Origin: Candidatus Omnitrophota bacterium | Lineage (GTDB): Bacteria; Omnitrophota; Gorgyraeia; Zapsychrales; Fredricksoniimonadaceae | NCBI GenBank assembly: GCA_015233335.1 | Contig: JADFXX010000017.1 | Span: forward strand, 1 to 41,500 | DNA length: 41,500 bases | Direction: 5' to 3' | Shown: in pieces, positions 8,699 to 16,707 of the stretch | Numbering within the stretch: the first letter of the stretch is position 1 | Layout of the letters: each line of letters begins with the position of its first letter | The notes under the pieces: generated by a model | Seen by the model: only the letters and a program-made list of their open reading frames with translations | Database searches by the model: none | Told to the model about the DNA's origin: nothing | Position numbers and translations under genes: made by a program

Positions 8699-10102
8699 TT
8701 ATGTCCTTACCTTACGTATATCGGTGATCTTACCCTCTAGGGCAGCCAAAGCGGCCATCTGAGGGCTCATTAAGTGTGTACGTCCGCCAGGGCCCTGTCG
8801 GCCTTCAAAATTGCGGTTGCTAGTCGACGCACAGCGTTCACCCTTTTTTAATTGGTCATCATTCATACCCAAACACATAGAACAGCCGGCAAAGCGCCAT
8901 TCCAGACCAGCGTCAGTAAAAATCTTATCCAATCCTTCTTTTTCGGCCTGGCGACGCACGCGTTCTGAGCCCGGCACAACAATGGCTTCAACCCCCGGAG
9001 CGACCCGCCTGCCCATAACGATCAGGGCAGCAGCGCGCAAATCTTCAATACGCCCGTTTGTGCAGGAGCCAATAAAAACTTTATCGATCTTGATATCCGT
9101 TATTTTGCACCCCGGCTTCAAGTCCATGTACGCTAGAGCATTCTGAGCTGCCATGCGTTCAACCGGATCTTTCATGGATTCTGGATCAGGGACAACTTGG
9201 TCAACTGTGGTCACCTGCCCCGGACTTGTCCCCCAAGTCACCATGGGTTTGATGTCCTGGGCATTAATTTTAATGACCCTGTCAAATTTTGCGTCACTAT
9301 CGCTGGGCAAAGTTTTCCAGTAAGCAACAGCCTTGTCCCATTCTGTCCCCTTAGGAGCAAAATCACGGCCTTTAACATAATTAAAGGTAATCTCATCGGG
9401 AGCAATCATGCCGGCACGTGCCCCGGCTTCAATCGACATATTACAAATAGTCATACGCGCTTCCATGGACAAAGAACGGATCGCAGAACCGGCATACTCA
9501 ATGACATATCCAGTGCCGCCAGCCGTCCCGATTTGACCTATGATGTATAAAATAATATCCTTGGAAGTCACGCCGACGCCTAACTCTCCATCTACATGAA
9601 TAAGCATCGTTCTGGGTCTCTTCTGCTGCAAAGTTTGCGTCGCCAAGACATGTTCAACCTCGGATGTCCCAATCCCAAAAGCCAAGGCCCCAAAGGCTCC
9701 GTGGGTCGCGGTATGGGAGTCTCCACAGACAATGGTCATGCCCGGTAAGGTCAAACCCTGTTCAGGACCTATAACATGCACGATCCCCTGGTCTTCATGG
9801 GCAAAATCAAATAATTTTACGCCGAATTCCTGACAATTTTTGGATAAAGTGTCCATTTGTATCCGTGAAGTAGCATCAACCTGGACCAAGTCTTTGGTAC
9901 GGGTAGATACATTGTGGTCCATAGTAGCCACAGTTTTCTTTGGAGCTCGTAGGACCCTATTTTGTTCGCGCAAAGCAGCAAAAGCCTGCGGACTTGTCAC
10001 CTCATGTACCAGATGCAAGTCAATATAGATCAGGGAAATATCTCCCTTGGAATCTCGCACCAAATGGTCTTGCCATATTTTATCAAACATAGTATTGCTC
10101 AT
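8699..10102 (-). CDS. leuC: 3-isopropylmalate dehydratase large subunit
   Basis: LeuC is the aconitase-like catalytic subunit that binds a 4Fe-4S cluster and isomerises isopropylmalate with LeuD. Cluster ligands are seen in FIGSCTNGR and in [35 protein letters not shown] is the other family signature. The start is best placed at the ATG at 10102 (protein [11 protein letters not shown], 467 aa): GAGAGG lies 6 bases upstream and the length matches the E. coli-type enzyme. Longer ATG starts at 10105 and 10123 exist, but the one at 10123 sits inside a predicted leader hairpin. It is the first gene of the operon behind the consensus promoter at 10162-10190. Confidence 0.97.
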   Translation of the reverse strand: MSNTMFDKIWQDHLVRDSKGDISLIYIDLHLVHEVTSPQAFAALREQNRVLRAPKKTVATMDHNVSTRTKDLVQVDATSRIQMDTLSKNCQEFGVKLFDFAHEDQGIVHVIGPEQGLTLPGMTIVCGDSHTATHGAFGALAFGIGTSEVEHVLATQTLQQKRPRTMLIHVDGELGVGVTSKDIILYIIGQIGTAGGTGYVIEYAGSAIRSLSMEARMTICNMSIEAGARAGMIAPDEITFNYVKGRDFAPKGTEWDKAVAYWKTLPSDSDAKFDRVIKINAQDIKPMVTWGTSPGQVTTVDQVVPDPESMKDPVERMAAQNALAYMDLKPGCKITDIKIDKVFIGSCTNGRIEDLRAAALIVMGRRVAPGVEAIVVPGSERVRRQAEKEGLDKIFTDAGLEWRFAGCSMCLGMNDDQLKKGERCASTSNRNFEGRQGPGGRTHLMSPQMAALAALEGKITDIRKVRT

Positions 10103-10119
10103 CATCTTCCTCTCAAGCT

Positions 10120-10138
10120 GCATAGCTCGCGGCCATGC
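10120..10138 (-). promoter_or_regulatory. Leader hairpin just upstream of the leuC ribosome site
   Basis: On the transcribed strand GCATGGC and GCTATGC pair (seven positions, one a G-U pair) around a CGCGA loop. The hairpin lies in the roughly 50-base leader between the promoter and the leuC Shine-Dalgarno site. No run of U follows, so it is not a terminator; it may affect RNA stability or translation. No leucine-rich leader peptide was found. Confidence 0.4.
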
Positions 10139-10161
10139 CTTTCTTTTATTTTGAATTTTTT

Positions 10162-10190
10162 ATTATATAGAATGCCCAACGATATGTCAA
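10162..10190 (-). promoter_or_regulatory. Consensus sigma-70-type promoter for the leuC operon
   Basis: Reading the minus strand, TTGACA (10185-10190) and TATAAT (10162-10167) are separated by exactly 17 bases, a perfect vegetative promoter. Transcription would begin near 10155, giving a leader of about 52 bases before leuC. The -35 box overlaps the TGA stop of the upstream histidine-kinase gene, so the promoter sits in the only intercistronic space available. Confidence 0.85.
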
Positions 10191-11659
10191 TGATGGACGG
10201 ACAGAGGAAAGGTAATGGTAAAAATAGTCCCTTGCGGTATATTGGGTTTGACATAGATCTTGCCCCCATGCGCCAGCGCGATGGACTGGGCGATGCTTAA
10301 ACCTAAACCAAAACCGCTGCTACTACGGGATTTATCAACGCGATAAAATCGGTCAAAAATATACGCCAACTCATCAGAAGGGATGCCGATACCTGTATCA
10401 CTAATATCAATATCCAAGTCGTTCTTTTGCTGACGCAAATCTACGGTGATTTTCCCTCCCTCGGGCGTGTATTTAATGGCATTGTCCAGGATATTAAGAA
10501 AAAGCCTCTTGATCTGATTTTTGTCGCCAAGAATGGCGTCCGTGTGGGCATTATTCAAATGAAGAGTAATTTTCTTTTGTTGGGCTAACAAGACAATATC
10601 CTCCATCGACTCTTTGATCAAAAGGCTTATGTCCAGAGGCATTGCTTGCAGAGGGGTTGTTTTGGCATCGAACCGGGCCAAAACTAGTAAATTTTCGACA
10701 ATATGAGCCAGATGGTTAATTTCTTCAAGGCTGCTGTGTAGAGTAGTTTCATACTCCTGGGCAGATCGAATCCTTTTGAGAGTCACCTCCAACTCTCCCT
10801 TTAAGATGGACAAAGGAGTCTTAAGTTCATGAGAAATGTCTTCCATGAACTGACGTTGCGAACAAAAAGCCTCGTCAAGACGGGCGATCATATCATTAAA
10901 TGTTATAGCCAGACTTTCAATTTCATCTTTAGTCGGGGGGATATCAAGCCGTAATTTCAAGTTTTCAGCTTTAATTTGGTGAATGGTATCGATCATTTGA
11001 TGGACAGGTCTCAGTGTCAATTGGACCAAAAAAATACCTGTCACACTCGTGACGATAATAGTCAGAGGCAGCAAAAAAAGCAAAGACACCCCTAAATTCC
11101 TGAGCGCCTGATCCAACTCAGCCAAGGGGCTAGCCACCTGCACAATATAAGCCAGCCGTTTGTTTTCGATCACCGGTGTCGTAAAGCTTCTAAAAGCAAG
11201 CGGTTTTCCGCTGAGATTAATTTCCATATTCTCAAAATGATCGTGGCCTTTTTTAATCTGATGAAAAACTCGAGCCTCCAGACGGTCTAAGCGGACATTC
11301 CTGGATGAAGCAATGGCTCCCCCTCCGGCATCAAAAATTCGCACAATAAGATTGATTAAATTAGGATCACTATTCTTTTCGCTTACCCATCGACGGGCAA
11401 TATTGACAAAATTAATATTATCCTCTTTTATAAAATACCCTTTTAAAATATTCTTATTCTTCTGCCTTGATTCTTCCTGCCAATAAGTGTCGATCGATTG
11501 CTCAATACCTTTAGCGCGGGAGCGTAAAACATAATCGATATCATCCGTAAGTTTGCGATGAAAATTATGATAAAGAGCAACACCAAATATAAAAAAAGTC
11601 AAAGACAGGATTAGCATCTGCCAGAGGAAAATTTTAAAGCGGATGGATTGAAGGAACAT
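10187..11659 (-). CDS. Membrane sensor histidine kinase (HAMP, HisKA, HATPase)
   Basis: A 490-residue sensor kinase of the inner membrane. Residues 10-30 and about 190-213 are transmembrane segments flanking a periplasmic sensor domain of about 160 residues. A HAMP linker (TLRPVHQMID onward, 214-266) leads to the phospho-acceptor motif ISHELKTPLS with H277. The ATP-binding region shows the N box NILDNAIKYT, the G1 box DTGIGIP, the F box FDRFYR and the G2 box GFGLGLS. The overall plan resembles CusS/heavy-metal-type kinases, but the sensor domain gives no signal identity. Its gene starts 5 bases after the OmpR-type regulator gene, its probable phosphorylation partner. Confidence 0.93.
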   Translation of the reverse strand: MFLQSIRFKIFLWQMLILSLTFFIFGVALYHNFHRKLTDDIDYVLRSRAKGIEQSIDTYWQEESRQKNKNILKGYFIKEDNINFVNIARRWVSEKNSDPNLINLIVRIFDAGGGAIASSRNVRLDRLEARVFHQIKKGHDHFENMEINLSGKPLAFRSFTTPVIENKRLAYIVQVASPLAELDQALRNLGVSLLFLLPLTIIVTSVTGIFLVQLTLRPVHQMIDTIHQIKAENLKLRLDIPPTKDEIESLAITFNDMIARLDEAFCSQRQFMEDISHELKTPLSILKGELEVTLKRIRSAQEYETTLHSSLEEINHLAHIVENLLVLARFDAKTTPLQAMPLDISLLIKESMEDIVLLAQQKKITLHLNNAHTDAILGDKNQIKRLFLNILDNAIKYTPEGGKITVDLRQQKNDLDIDISDTGIGIPSDELAYIFDRFYRVDKSRSSSGFGLGLSIAQSIALAHGGKIYVKPNIPQGTIFTITFPLSVHH

Positions 11660-11664
11660 GGCTT

Positions 11665-12336
11665 TTACTTTTTAAGAAAATAGCCTTTGCCGCGTACGGT
11701 ATGGATCATTTTGCGCTCAGCGCCGCTATCGATCTTATTACGCAGATAATTGATATAGACGTCGATGACATTAGTCATGGTATCAAAATTGATATCCCAC
11801 ACATGTTCTGATATCATGGTTCGAGTGACGATATTTCCGGCATTACGCATTAAATATTCCAAAAGGGCATATTCCTTAACAGTAAGCTCTATCTCACGCT
11901 CGCCCCTTTTGACCTTCTGTGTCAACAAATCCATGACTAATTCGTCAACTTTCAATTGGGTGGTCACGGTCTGGCTGTCTTTTTTACGTAATAACACACG
12001 GATACGAGCCAATAATTCTTCAAACGCAAAAGGTTTAGCGATATAATCATCGGCACCAGAGTCCAGGCCTCTGACCTTATCTTTGACTGTATCCTTAGCT
12101 GTCAGCATAATAATAGGTATCTGACGGCCAGCTTCGCGTAACTGACGGCAAAGTGTCAAACCATCTATCTTAGGAAGCATCAAATCCAGAATAATCAGAT
12201 CATAGTCATTAGTACTTAAGAAAAAATCCCCTTCTTCACCGTCAGCAGCGACGTCTACGGCGTATCCCTCTTCTTTAAGCCCGCGCTTAATGAATTGGGC
12301 TATTTTAATCTCATCTTCTATGACCAAGATACGCAT
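11665..12336 (-). CDS. OmpR/PhoB-family response regulator
   Basis: A 223-residue two-domain DNA-binding regulator. The receiver domain begins MRILVIEDE (acidic pocket), carries the phospho-accepting aspartate D51 in ILDLMLP, and has the conserved Thr and Lys in MLTAKD. A winged-helix output domain fills about residues 125-223, including LTVKEYALLEYLM and the recognition-helix region ending in VRGKGYFL. I chose the ATG at 12336, 4 bases after the elbB stop, because it gives the canonical N-terminus; an in-frame ATG at 12357 would add 7 residues and overlap elbB. The partner is the histidine kinase directly downstream. Confidence 0.95.
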   Translation of the reverse strand: MRILVIEDEIKIAQFIKRGLKEEGYAVDVAADGEEGDFFLSTNDYDLIILDLMLPKIDGLTLCRQLREAGRQIPIIMLTAKDTVKDKVRGLDSGADDYIAKPFAFEELLARIRVLLRKKDSQTVTTQLKVDELVMDLLTQKVKRGEREIELTVKEYALLEYLMRNAGNIVTRTMISEHVWDINFDTMTNVIDVYINYLRNKIDSGAERKMIHTVRGKGYFLKK

Positions 12337-12340
12337 CGTT

Positions 12341-13000
12341 TTACACCATTTGGACAAGTTGACTGATCAGTTTTTCAATGCCTTTGTTAATCTCGCTAAT
12401 TCGGGCATTGAGCATATAACAAGGAGTGGTGACAATTTTATTGTTCCCATCGGTCACAATACCGCAGGCATCCGCGTTGACGGCCAGGGTCCCTGATTTC
12501 TTAAAAATTGCATTAATTTTCTCATCACAGCCAAAAGTGACAGACACGTTCTTTAATAATTTGGCAATAATCACAGGTGAAATACATAAAGCTCCAATAG
12601 GCTTTTGGGCCGCGTGCATAGAGCGGACGGCCGACTCCACTTGCGAATTAACAGTCATATCCTCCCCATCTTGAGCAAAACTACAGAGATTATATGCCAC
12701 CCCGCTGCCTCCGGGCATGACCAAGATATCAAAGTCATTTTCCCGAAAATCAGACAAAGGTTTGATTTGACTGCGCGCAATGCGGGCGGACTCAAAGAGC
12801 ACATTACGTTTTTCATTCATTTCTTCATTGGTTATAAAATTAACCACCCTCTTTTGAGGTATATCCGGAGCAAAACATTGGTATTGATGCCCTCCCCGGT
12901 CAATATTCAAAAGCGTTAATACGGACTCATGAATCTCCGCACCGTCTTTATTACCGCAACCGGCAAGAATCACTGCAAACTTCAGAACTTTTTGATTCAT
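12341..13000 (-). CDS. elbB: ElbB-like DJ-1/PfpI-superfamily glyoxalase
   Basis: A 219-residue member of the DJ-1/PfpI superfamily close to E. coli ElbB, a protein with glyoxalase activity linked to isoprenoid synthesis. Visible matches are VILAGCGNKDGAEIHE at the N-terminus, CFAPD near residue 42, the RNVLFESARI helix, the VMPGGSG turn and the nucleophile elbow GALCISP with C139. The start has GGAGAG about 6 bases upstream. It lies between a small membrane protein gene and the OmpR-type regulator gene. The link to signalling genes is positional only and no functional tie is evident. Confidence 0.9.
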   Translation of the reverse strand: MNQKVLKFAVILAGCGNKDGAEIHESVLTLLNIDRGGHQYQCFAPDIPQKRVVNFITNEEMNEKRNVLFESARIARSQIKPLSDFRENDFDILVMPGGSGVAYNLCSFAQDGEDMTVNSQVESAVRSMHAAQKPIGALCISPVIIAKLLKNVSVTFGCDEKINAIFKKSGTLAVNADACGIVTDGNNKIVTTPCYMLNARISEINKGIEKLISQLVQMV

Positions 13001-13001
13001 T

Positions 13002-13277
13002 TTACTCTCTCCAAAAAAATAGAGCCGCAGTTAAGATAATACCAATAGCAAAAGCTAAGAAAGTGTTGGCTACAAAATACGGATAGACCATGAGCACAAT
13101 GCCTATGACCATCGGCCTTATGCTTTTTTCTCGTCTACCATACATAAAAGCAGACCAACCAATAATACCAAAAATCACGCCACCGATCAAATTCGCCCAA
13201 TTAAACCCTCCGGCTCCGCTGGGGGCGGATACACCATAGGCGCTTAATACCGCATTCATTGTTTGCGCATCAGGCAT
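13002..13277 (-). CDS. Small membrane protein of unknown function (91 aa)
   Basis: A 91-residue hydrophobic protein with three likely membrane segments at about residues 28-46, 54-70 and 70-88. A basic loop GRREKSIRP separates the first two, which suggests that loop is cytoplasmic. The N-terminal 25 residues are polar and glycine/alanine rich. I do not recognise the family with confidence; similar short proteins are sometimes labelled 'amino acid transport protein' without experimental support. The gene overlaps the upstream histidine-kinase gene by 8 bases and ends one base before elbB, so it is very probably translated. Confidence 0.75.
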   Translation of the reverse strand: MPDAQTMNAVLSAYGVSAPSGAGGFNWANLIGGVIFGIIGWSAFMYGRREKSIRPMVIGIVLMVYPYFVANTFLAFAIGIILTAALFFWRE

Positions 13278-14439
13278 CTTGACCTCGCTTTTGAGTAGAG
13301 CTATAAGGACTAAAACTTGATATTTTAGCTGATTTGATCTCTTTTATCGGTAGAGTAAAATTAAATGCAGTGCCCACACCTAATTTTGATTCAACCCAAA
13401 TTTTTCCGCTATGCCGGGTAATAATCTCCCGAGAAATAGCCAGCCCTAGGCCCGTGCCTCCATCAACATTTTCCTGGGCAGAGTCTATTTGTTGAAATTT
13501 CCCAAATAGTTTCGGCAAATCCTCTTGTGAAATCCCACGGCCAGTATCAACAACACTCACAACAACACAATTTTCAGAAATCTTATTCAGGGTCTTAACC
13601 GTAATCCCGCCTTCTTTAGTAAATTTGATCGCATTGCTCAAGAGATTATTCAAAACCTGAATGATCCGGTCACGGTCAAATGAAAGCTGAGGAACGCCAG
13701 GATCAAATTCTGTTTTTAAATATAACCCCCGACTTTGGGCCACATACTTTTGGGATTCAACAATCGGGGTCATGACCCGATGAAGATCATCTATCATAAA
13801 ATTCATCTGCAGTTTGTCTGCCTCAATCTTGCTAAGATATAAAATATCATCAATGAGTCTTTTTAAACGGTCCGCCTCCTGTTGGGCCCTGCCTAAAATT
13901 TCTTTTTGCTCAATGTTGATCTCCCCCACCGCTTCCTCCGCAACCAGCTCCACGGCCATTTTAATTGAGGCCAAGGGAGTGCGTAATTCATGAGAAACCA
14001 TAGACGTAAAATCTTTTTGTAATTCATACATCGATCTTAATTTTTTATTCTTTTCTTCTAATTGTTGCGTCACTGCAGAAAAAGACCGGCTTAAAATGAC
14101 AATCTCGTTCTCACCTTGATTAAGCTCCTTAACGGTATCAGGACTTAATATATTCCCCAAAGCTTTGCTGTTTTCTTTTGAAATGTTGACAACTTTCTTG
14201 AGTAGAGAGTGCATCGATATAAAACCGACAAAAACACCCAGCACCATCAGGACCATGGCTATCGTAAAGTTAGCTGGGTTAATACCGATATGCCCGTGTC
14301 GAGAGTTTTGGGCGTAGATATAATAAAGAAGCACCATCGGAAGAATCGACGCAACAAGAAATAGGATCGTAAATTTACGCAAAATGGAGGCGTCGTCAAA
14401 AGATGCCACAAAAAGCAATTTTTTATCTTTTTTATTCAT
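13270..14439 (-). CDS. Membrane sensor histidine kinase, two-TM, short periplasmic loop
   Basis: A 389-residue kinase with two closely spaced membrane helices (about residues 24-43 and 58-78) and almost no periplasmic domain, so it may sense membrane state or rely on a partner. A linker helix region (80-140) precedes the phospho-acceptor motif VSHELRTPLASIK with H150. The ATPase domain shows NNLLSNAIKFT, DTGRGIS, LFGKFQQ and GGTGLGLAIS, as in PhoR/WalK-like kinases. Its ATG overlaps the stop of the receiver gene by 4 bases (ATGA), marking an obligate pair. The downstream 91-residue membrane protein overlaps its end and could be an accessory. Confidence 0.92.
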   Translation of the reverse strand: MNKKDKKLLFVASFDDASILRKFTILFLVASILPMVLLYYIYAQNSRHGHIGINPANFTIAMVLMVLGVFVGFISMHSLLKKVVNISKENSKALGNILSPDTVKELNQGENEIVILSRSFSAVTQQLEEKNKKLRSMYELQKDFTSMVSHELRTPLASIKMAVELVAEEAVGEINIEQKEILGRAQQEADRLKRLIDDILYLSKIEADKLQMNFMIDDLHRVMTPIVESQKYVAQSRGLYLKTEFDPGVPQLSFDRDRIIQVLNNLLSNAIKFTKEGGITVKTLNKISENCVVVSVVDTGRGISQEDLPKLFGKFQQIDSAQENVDGGTGLGLAISREIITRHSGKIWVESKLGVGTAFNFTLPIKEIKSAKISSFSPYSSTQKRGQDA

Positions 14440-14810
14440 TTTTTTATTAACGAAGTTTCTACCACTTCCAACAACCGCTTTATATCATAGGGTTTCCCTA
14501 ATGTTTTATAATTAACCTTGTCGATTGTCATTCCCAATGCGCTTTCTTCGGTTGACAAAAGAGCCGTTAAAAATATCACCGGTATATTTCTAAAATTTGG
14601 ATCATTCCTTAGCGCCGTTACCGTTTCAGGTCCGCTTTGTCCGGGAAGCATAACGTCCATTAAAATCAAGTCTGGCTTTTGTTTTTTGGCCTCTGCAAGC
14701 ACCTGAAGGGATTCATAAAAAACCATGACTTGATATCCTTTTTTAGCAAGAGCTACTTTGGTTAAATTAGCCAAGTTTTGATCATCCTCAACTAACCAAA
14801 TTTTTGCCAT
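14436..14810 (-). CDS. Single-domain (receiver-only) response regulator
   Basis: A 124-residue CheY-like receiver without an output domain. Acidic residues ED at 8-9 form the metal pocket, D52 in LILMDVMLP is the phosphorylation site, T of FLTALLS and K of LGKPYD (near 110) complete the active site. A strong ribosome site (GGAGGG) precedes the ATG. Lacking a DNA-binding domain, it should act by protein contact or as a phosphorelay intermediate. It is translationally coupled to the histidine kinase that follows. Confidence 0.93.
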   Translation of the reverse strand: MAKIWLVEDDQNLANLTKVALAKKGYQVMVFYESLQVLAEAKKQKPDLILMDVMLPGQSGPETVTALRNDPNFRNIPVIFLTALLSTEESALGMTIDKVNYKTLGKPYDIKRLLEVVETSLIKK

Positions 14811-14843
14811 AACACCCTCCGTTTCGACAATCTTTGTTTGATT

Positions 14844-15335
14844 TTACAACCATCCGCAAAAGGCGAGCGCACAAATACTCTTGGCATCCATAAGTTTCCC
14901 CTGCTTAAACATTTGCCTCACCTCTCCACGAGTCATCGGCAGGATTTGTATGATTTCATAATCTTCTGGCTGGGGGCTTGTTGCGGTGAGATCCAAAGCT
15001 TTAAAAATTTGTATAATTTCCGTAGAGTACCCGGGAACCGGATAAATATCCCCCAATTTAACTAGTCTGCGTGCCTTAAGACCGGTTTCTTCCAACAGTT
15101 CCCTTCCGGCACAAGTAATAGCGGATTCACCAGGATCCAAGGTTCCGGCAGGCAGTTCATAAATATATTTTTTAAGTGCCGGACGAAATTGTCGTATCAT
15201 GACGAGTGTATTGTCATTCAAAAAAGGCGTTATCACAACTGCTCCGGGATGATTAATTACAGAGATGCTGATAGTGTGACCATTCGGCAATTTAACCTTA
15301 TGGTTTCTTTGAAATTCAATTTTACGACGAGCCAT
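14844..15335 (-). CDS. Nudix hydrolase, ADP-ribose pyrophosphatase-like
   Basis: A 163-residue Nudix hydrolase. The full Nudix box GX5EX7REUXEEXGU is present as GTLDPGESAITCAGRELLEETGL split over residues 64 to 86, with metal-binding E82 and E83. The N-terminal sheet (VVITPF, VMIRQFRPAL) and the downstream proline in PVPGYSTE resemble ADP-ribose pyrophosphatases (NudF-like), which cleave ADP-ribose to AMP and ribose-5-phosphate. It starts one base after the GST gene and ends 33 bases before the receiver gene. Substrate assignment is by family only. Confidence 0.9.
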   Translation of the reverse strand: MARRKIEFQRNHKVKLPNGHTISISVINHPGAVVITPFLNDNTLVMIRQFRPALKKYIYELPAGTLDPGESAITCAGRELLEETGLKARRLVKLGDIYPVPGYSTEIIQIFKALDLTATSPQPEDYEIIQILPMTRGEVRQMFKQGKLMDAKSICALAFCGWL

Positions 15336-15336
15336 G

Positions 15337-15921
15337 TTACAACACCGGAATTGTTTGATCTATGCTTGGACGTTGCGATATCTCTTCAAACCATTGGAAT
15401 AATGCCCCCTTGACCTGCAAATGCGGCAAGCGAAAATGGATATAACCGATGGCTGAAACTACGGCAACAGGGGCTAAATTAAAATGATTTAGCTCCGTCA
15501 ATCTTTTTTCGATATGCGCATAAGCATCGCGGATATTTTTTTCTGAAAGGGCAACGAAATCTGTATTGAATGCTCCGGGATGGCGGATTTTTTCCATATA
15601 GAGATTGATAGCCATGCCCGTTAAATCATCCGCAAAAGCCTCCCATCTTAAAATTTCAATACGCTCCCAACCCCCTCGCGGAATCATTATGTTTTTATCG
15701 CTTAAGCTGTCCAAATATTGACAAATAACAGGACTGTCATAAACCGTTTTATTGTTGTCTAGGATCAGCGTCGGCACTTTTCCCAAAGGATTAGCATCCA
15801 ATAGCCTGGGAGATTTATTCTTCAGATCTTCGTCAATCAATTCTAACGAAATCTCTTTTTCCAAAGCAATAATCCTGGGCTTACGGGCATACGGCGAACG
15901 TTTGGTATAAAGTAGTTTCAT
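15337..15921 (-). CDS. Glutathione S-transferase family protein
   Basis: A 194-residue protein with the thioredoxin-like GST N-domain followed by an all-helical C-domain. MKLLYTKRSPYARKPRI carries the usual start with a serine at the catalytic position, NPLGKVPTL provides the cis-proline, and DSPVICQYLDS is the gamma-glutamyl-binding motif. The helical part starts near residue 85. It resembles the YibF-type GSTs of unknown substrate. It sits between uppP and the Nudix gene, 14 bases from uppP. Confidence 0.88.
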   Translation of the reverse strand: MKLLYTKRSPYARKPRIIALEKEISLELIDEDLKNKSPRLLDANPLGKVPTLILDNNKTVYDSPVICQYLDSLSDKNIMIPRGGWERIEILRWEAFADDLTGMAINLYMEKIRHPGAFNTDFVALSEKNIRDAYAHIEKRLTELNHFNLAPVAVVSAIGYIHFRLPHLQVKGALFQWFEEISQRPSIDQTIPVL

Positions 15922-15935
15922 ATAGTTACATTATA

Positions 15936-16706
15936 TTACGAATTAAGTAAAAAGCCAGCTGCCAAAGCCGCAAGTATACGATAGACTCCGAAAGGAGTAA
16001 AATTGTGACGCTGTATATATTGCAATAAAAATTTAACGGCGCCCCAGGCCACAATGAAGGCTACTAAAAAACCAACCCCCAGAAGCCCCCACTCATTGCT
16101 GTTCAATGTCGCATCGGTCTTAATCAAATCAAGGACTGTTGCTGCAAGCATCGTAGGTACGGCCAAAAGAAAAGAAAATTCAACAATCGCCCTACGTTCA
16201 ACCCCCAGCATAAGGCCTCCTAAAATCGTCGCCGCCGAACGAGATACTCCTGGAACTACGGCTAGCGCCTGAAATATTCCTATCAGAATGGCCTTAGGGA
16301 AAGATATTTGACTGATCTGTTTAACATGCCCTTTGGAGGGATAAAAACGCTCGAAAAGAACGATCATCACTCCACCGATAAACCAGGCCCATACCACGAC
16401 CCAGGCATTCCCCAATAGTGATTTTTTAATAAATTTATAAAGCAAAAAGCCTACAATCGCGGTAGGCACAAACGAAGCCAGAACCCTGGCATCAATCTCC
16501 CAATCTAAAAGGAAGGTGCGCCAGTACAAGCCTGCAACCGCTGCAATGGCACCCAGCTGTATGGCAATTTCGAAAGTTTTTAGAAATTCTGTCTGAGGCA
16601 TATGCATCAGTGCCGAGGCCACCATCATATGCCCAGTAGAAGAAACCGGTAAGAACTCCGTAACCCCTTCAATAACCGCTAGAATAATTGTATGGGTTAT
16701 ATCCAT
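15936..16706 (-). CDS. uppP: Undecaprenyl-diphosphatase
   Basis: UppP (BacA) removes a phosphate from undecaprenyl diphosphate at the inner membrane, recycling the carrier used for peptidoglycan and other glycans. The 256-residue length and about seven to eight hydrophobic segments fit the family. Signature motif 1 is EGVTEFLPVSSTGH at residues 13-26, with the two catalytic glutamates E13 and E17. Motif 2 is PGVSRSAAT at 152-160 with the essential R156. It starts one base before the PIG-L stop. In context with the PIG-L deacetylase and the nearby STT3 enzyme, which would release the same diphosphate carrier, it fits envelope glycan metabolism. Confidence 0.96.
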   Translation of the reverse strand: MDITHTIILAVIEGVTEFLPVSSTGHMMVASALMHMPQTEFLKTFEIAIQLGAIAAVAGLYWRTFLLDWEIDARVLASFVPTAIVGFLLYKFIKKSLLGNAWVVVWAWFIGGVMIVLFERFYPSKGHVKQISQISFPKAILIGIFQALAVVPGVSRSAATILGGLMLGVERRAIVEFSFLLAVPTMLAATVLDLIKTDATLNSNEWGLLGVGFLVAFIVAWGAVKFLLQYIQRHNFTPFGVYRILAALAAGFLLNS

Positions 16707-16707
16707 A

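Noticed and set aside
10103..10161. Leucine attenuator with leader peptide
   Set aside because: The leader is only about 52 bases, has no run of Leu codons and no terminator U run.
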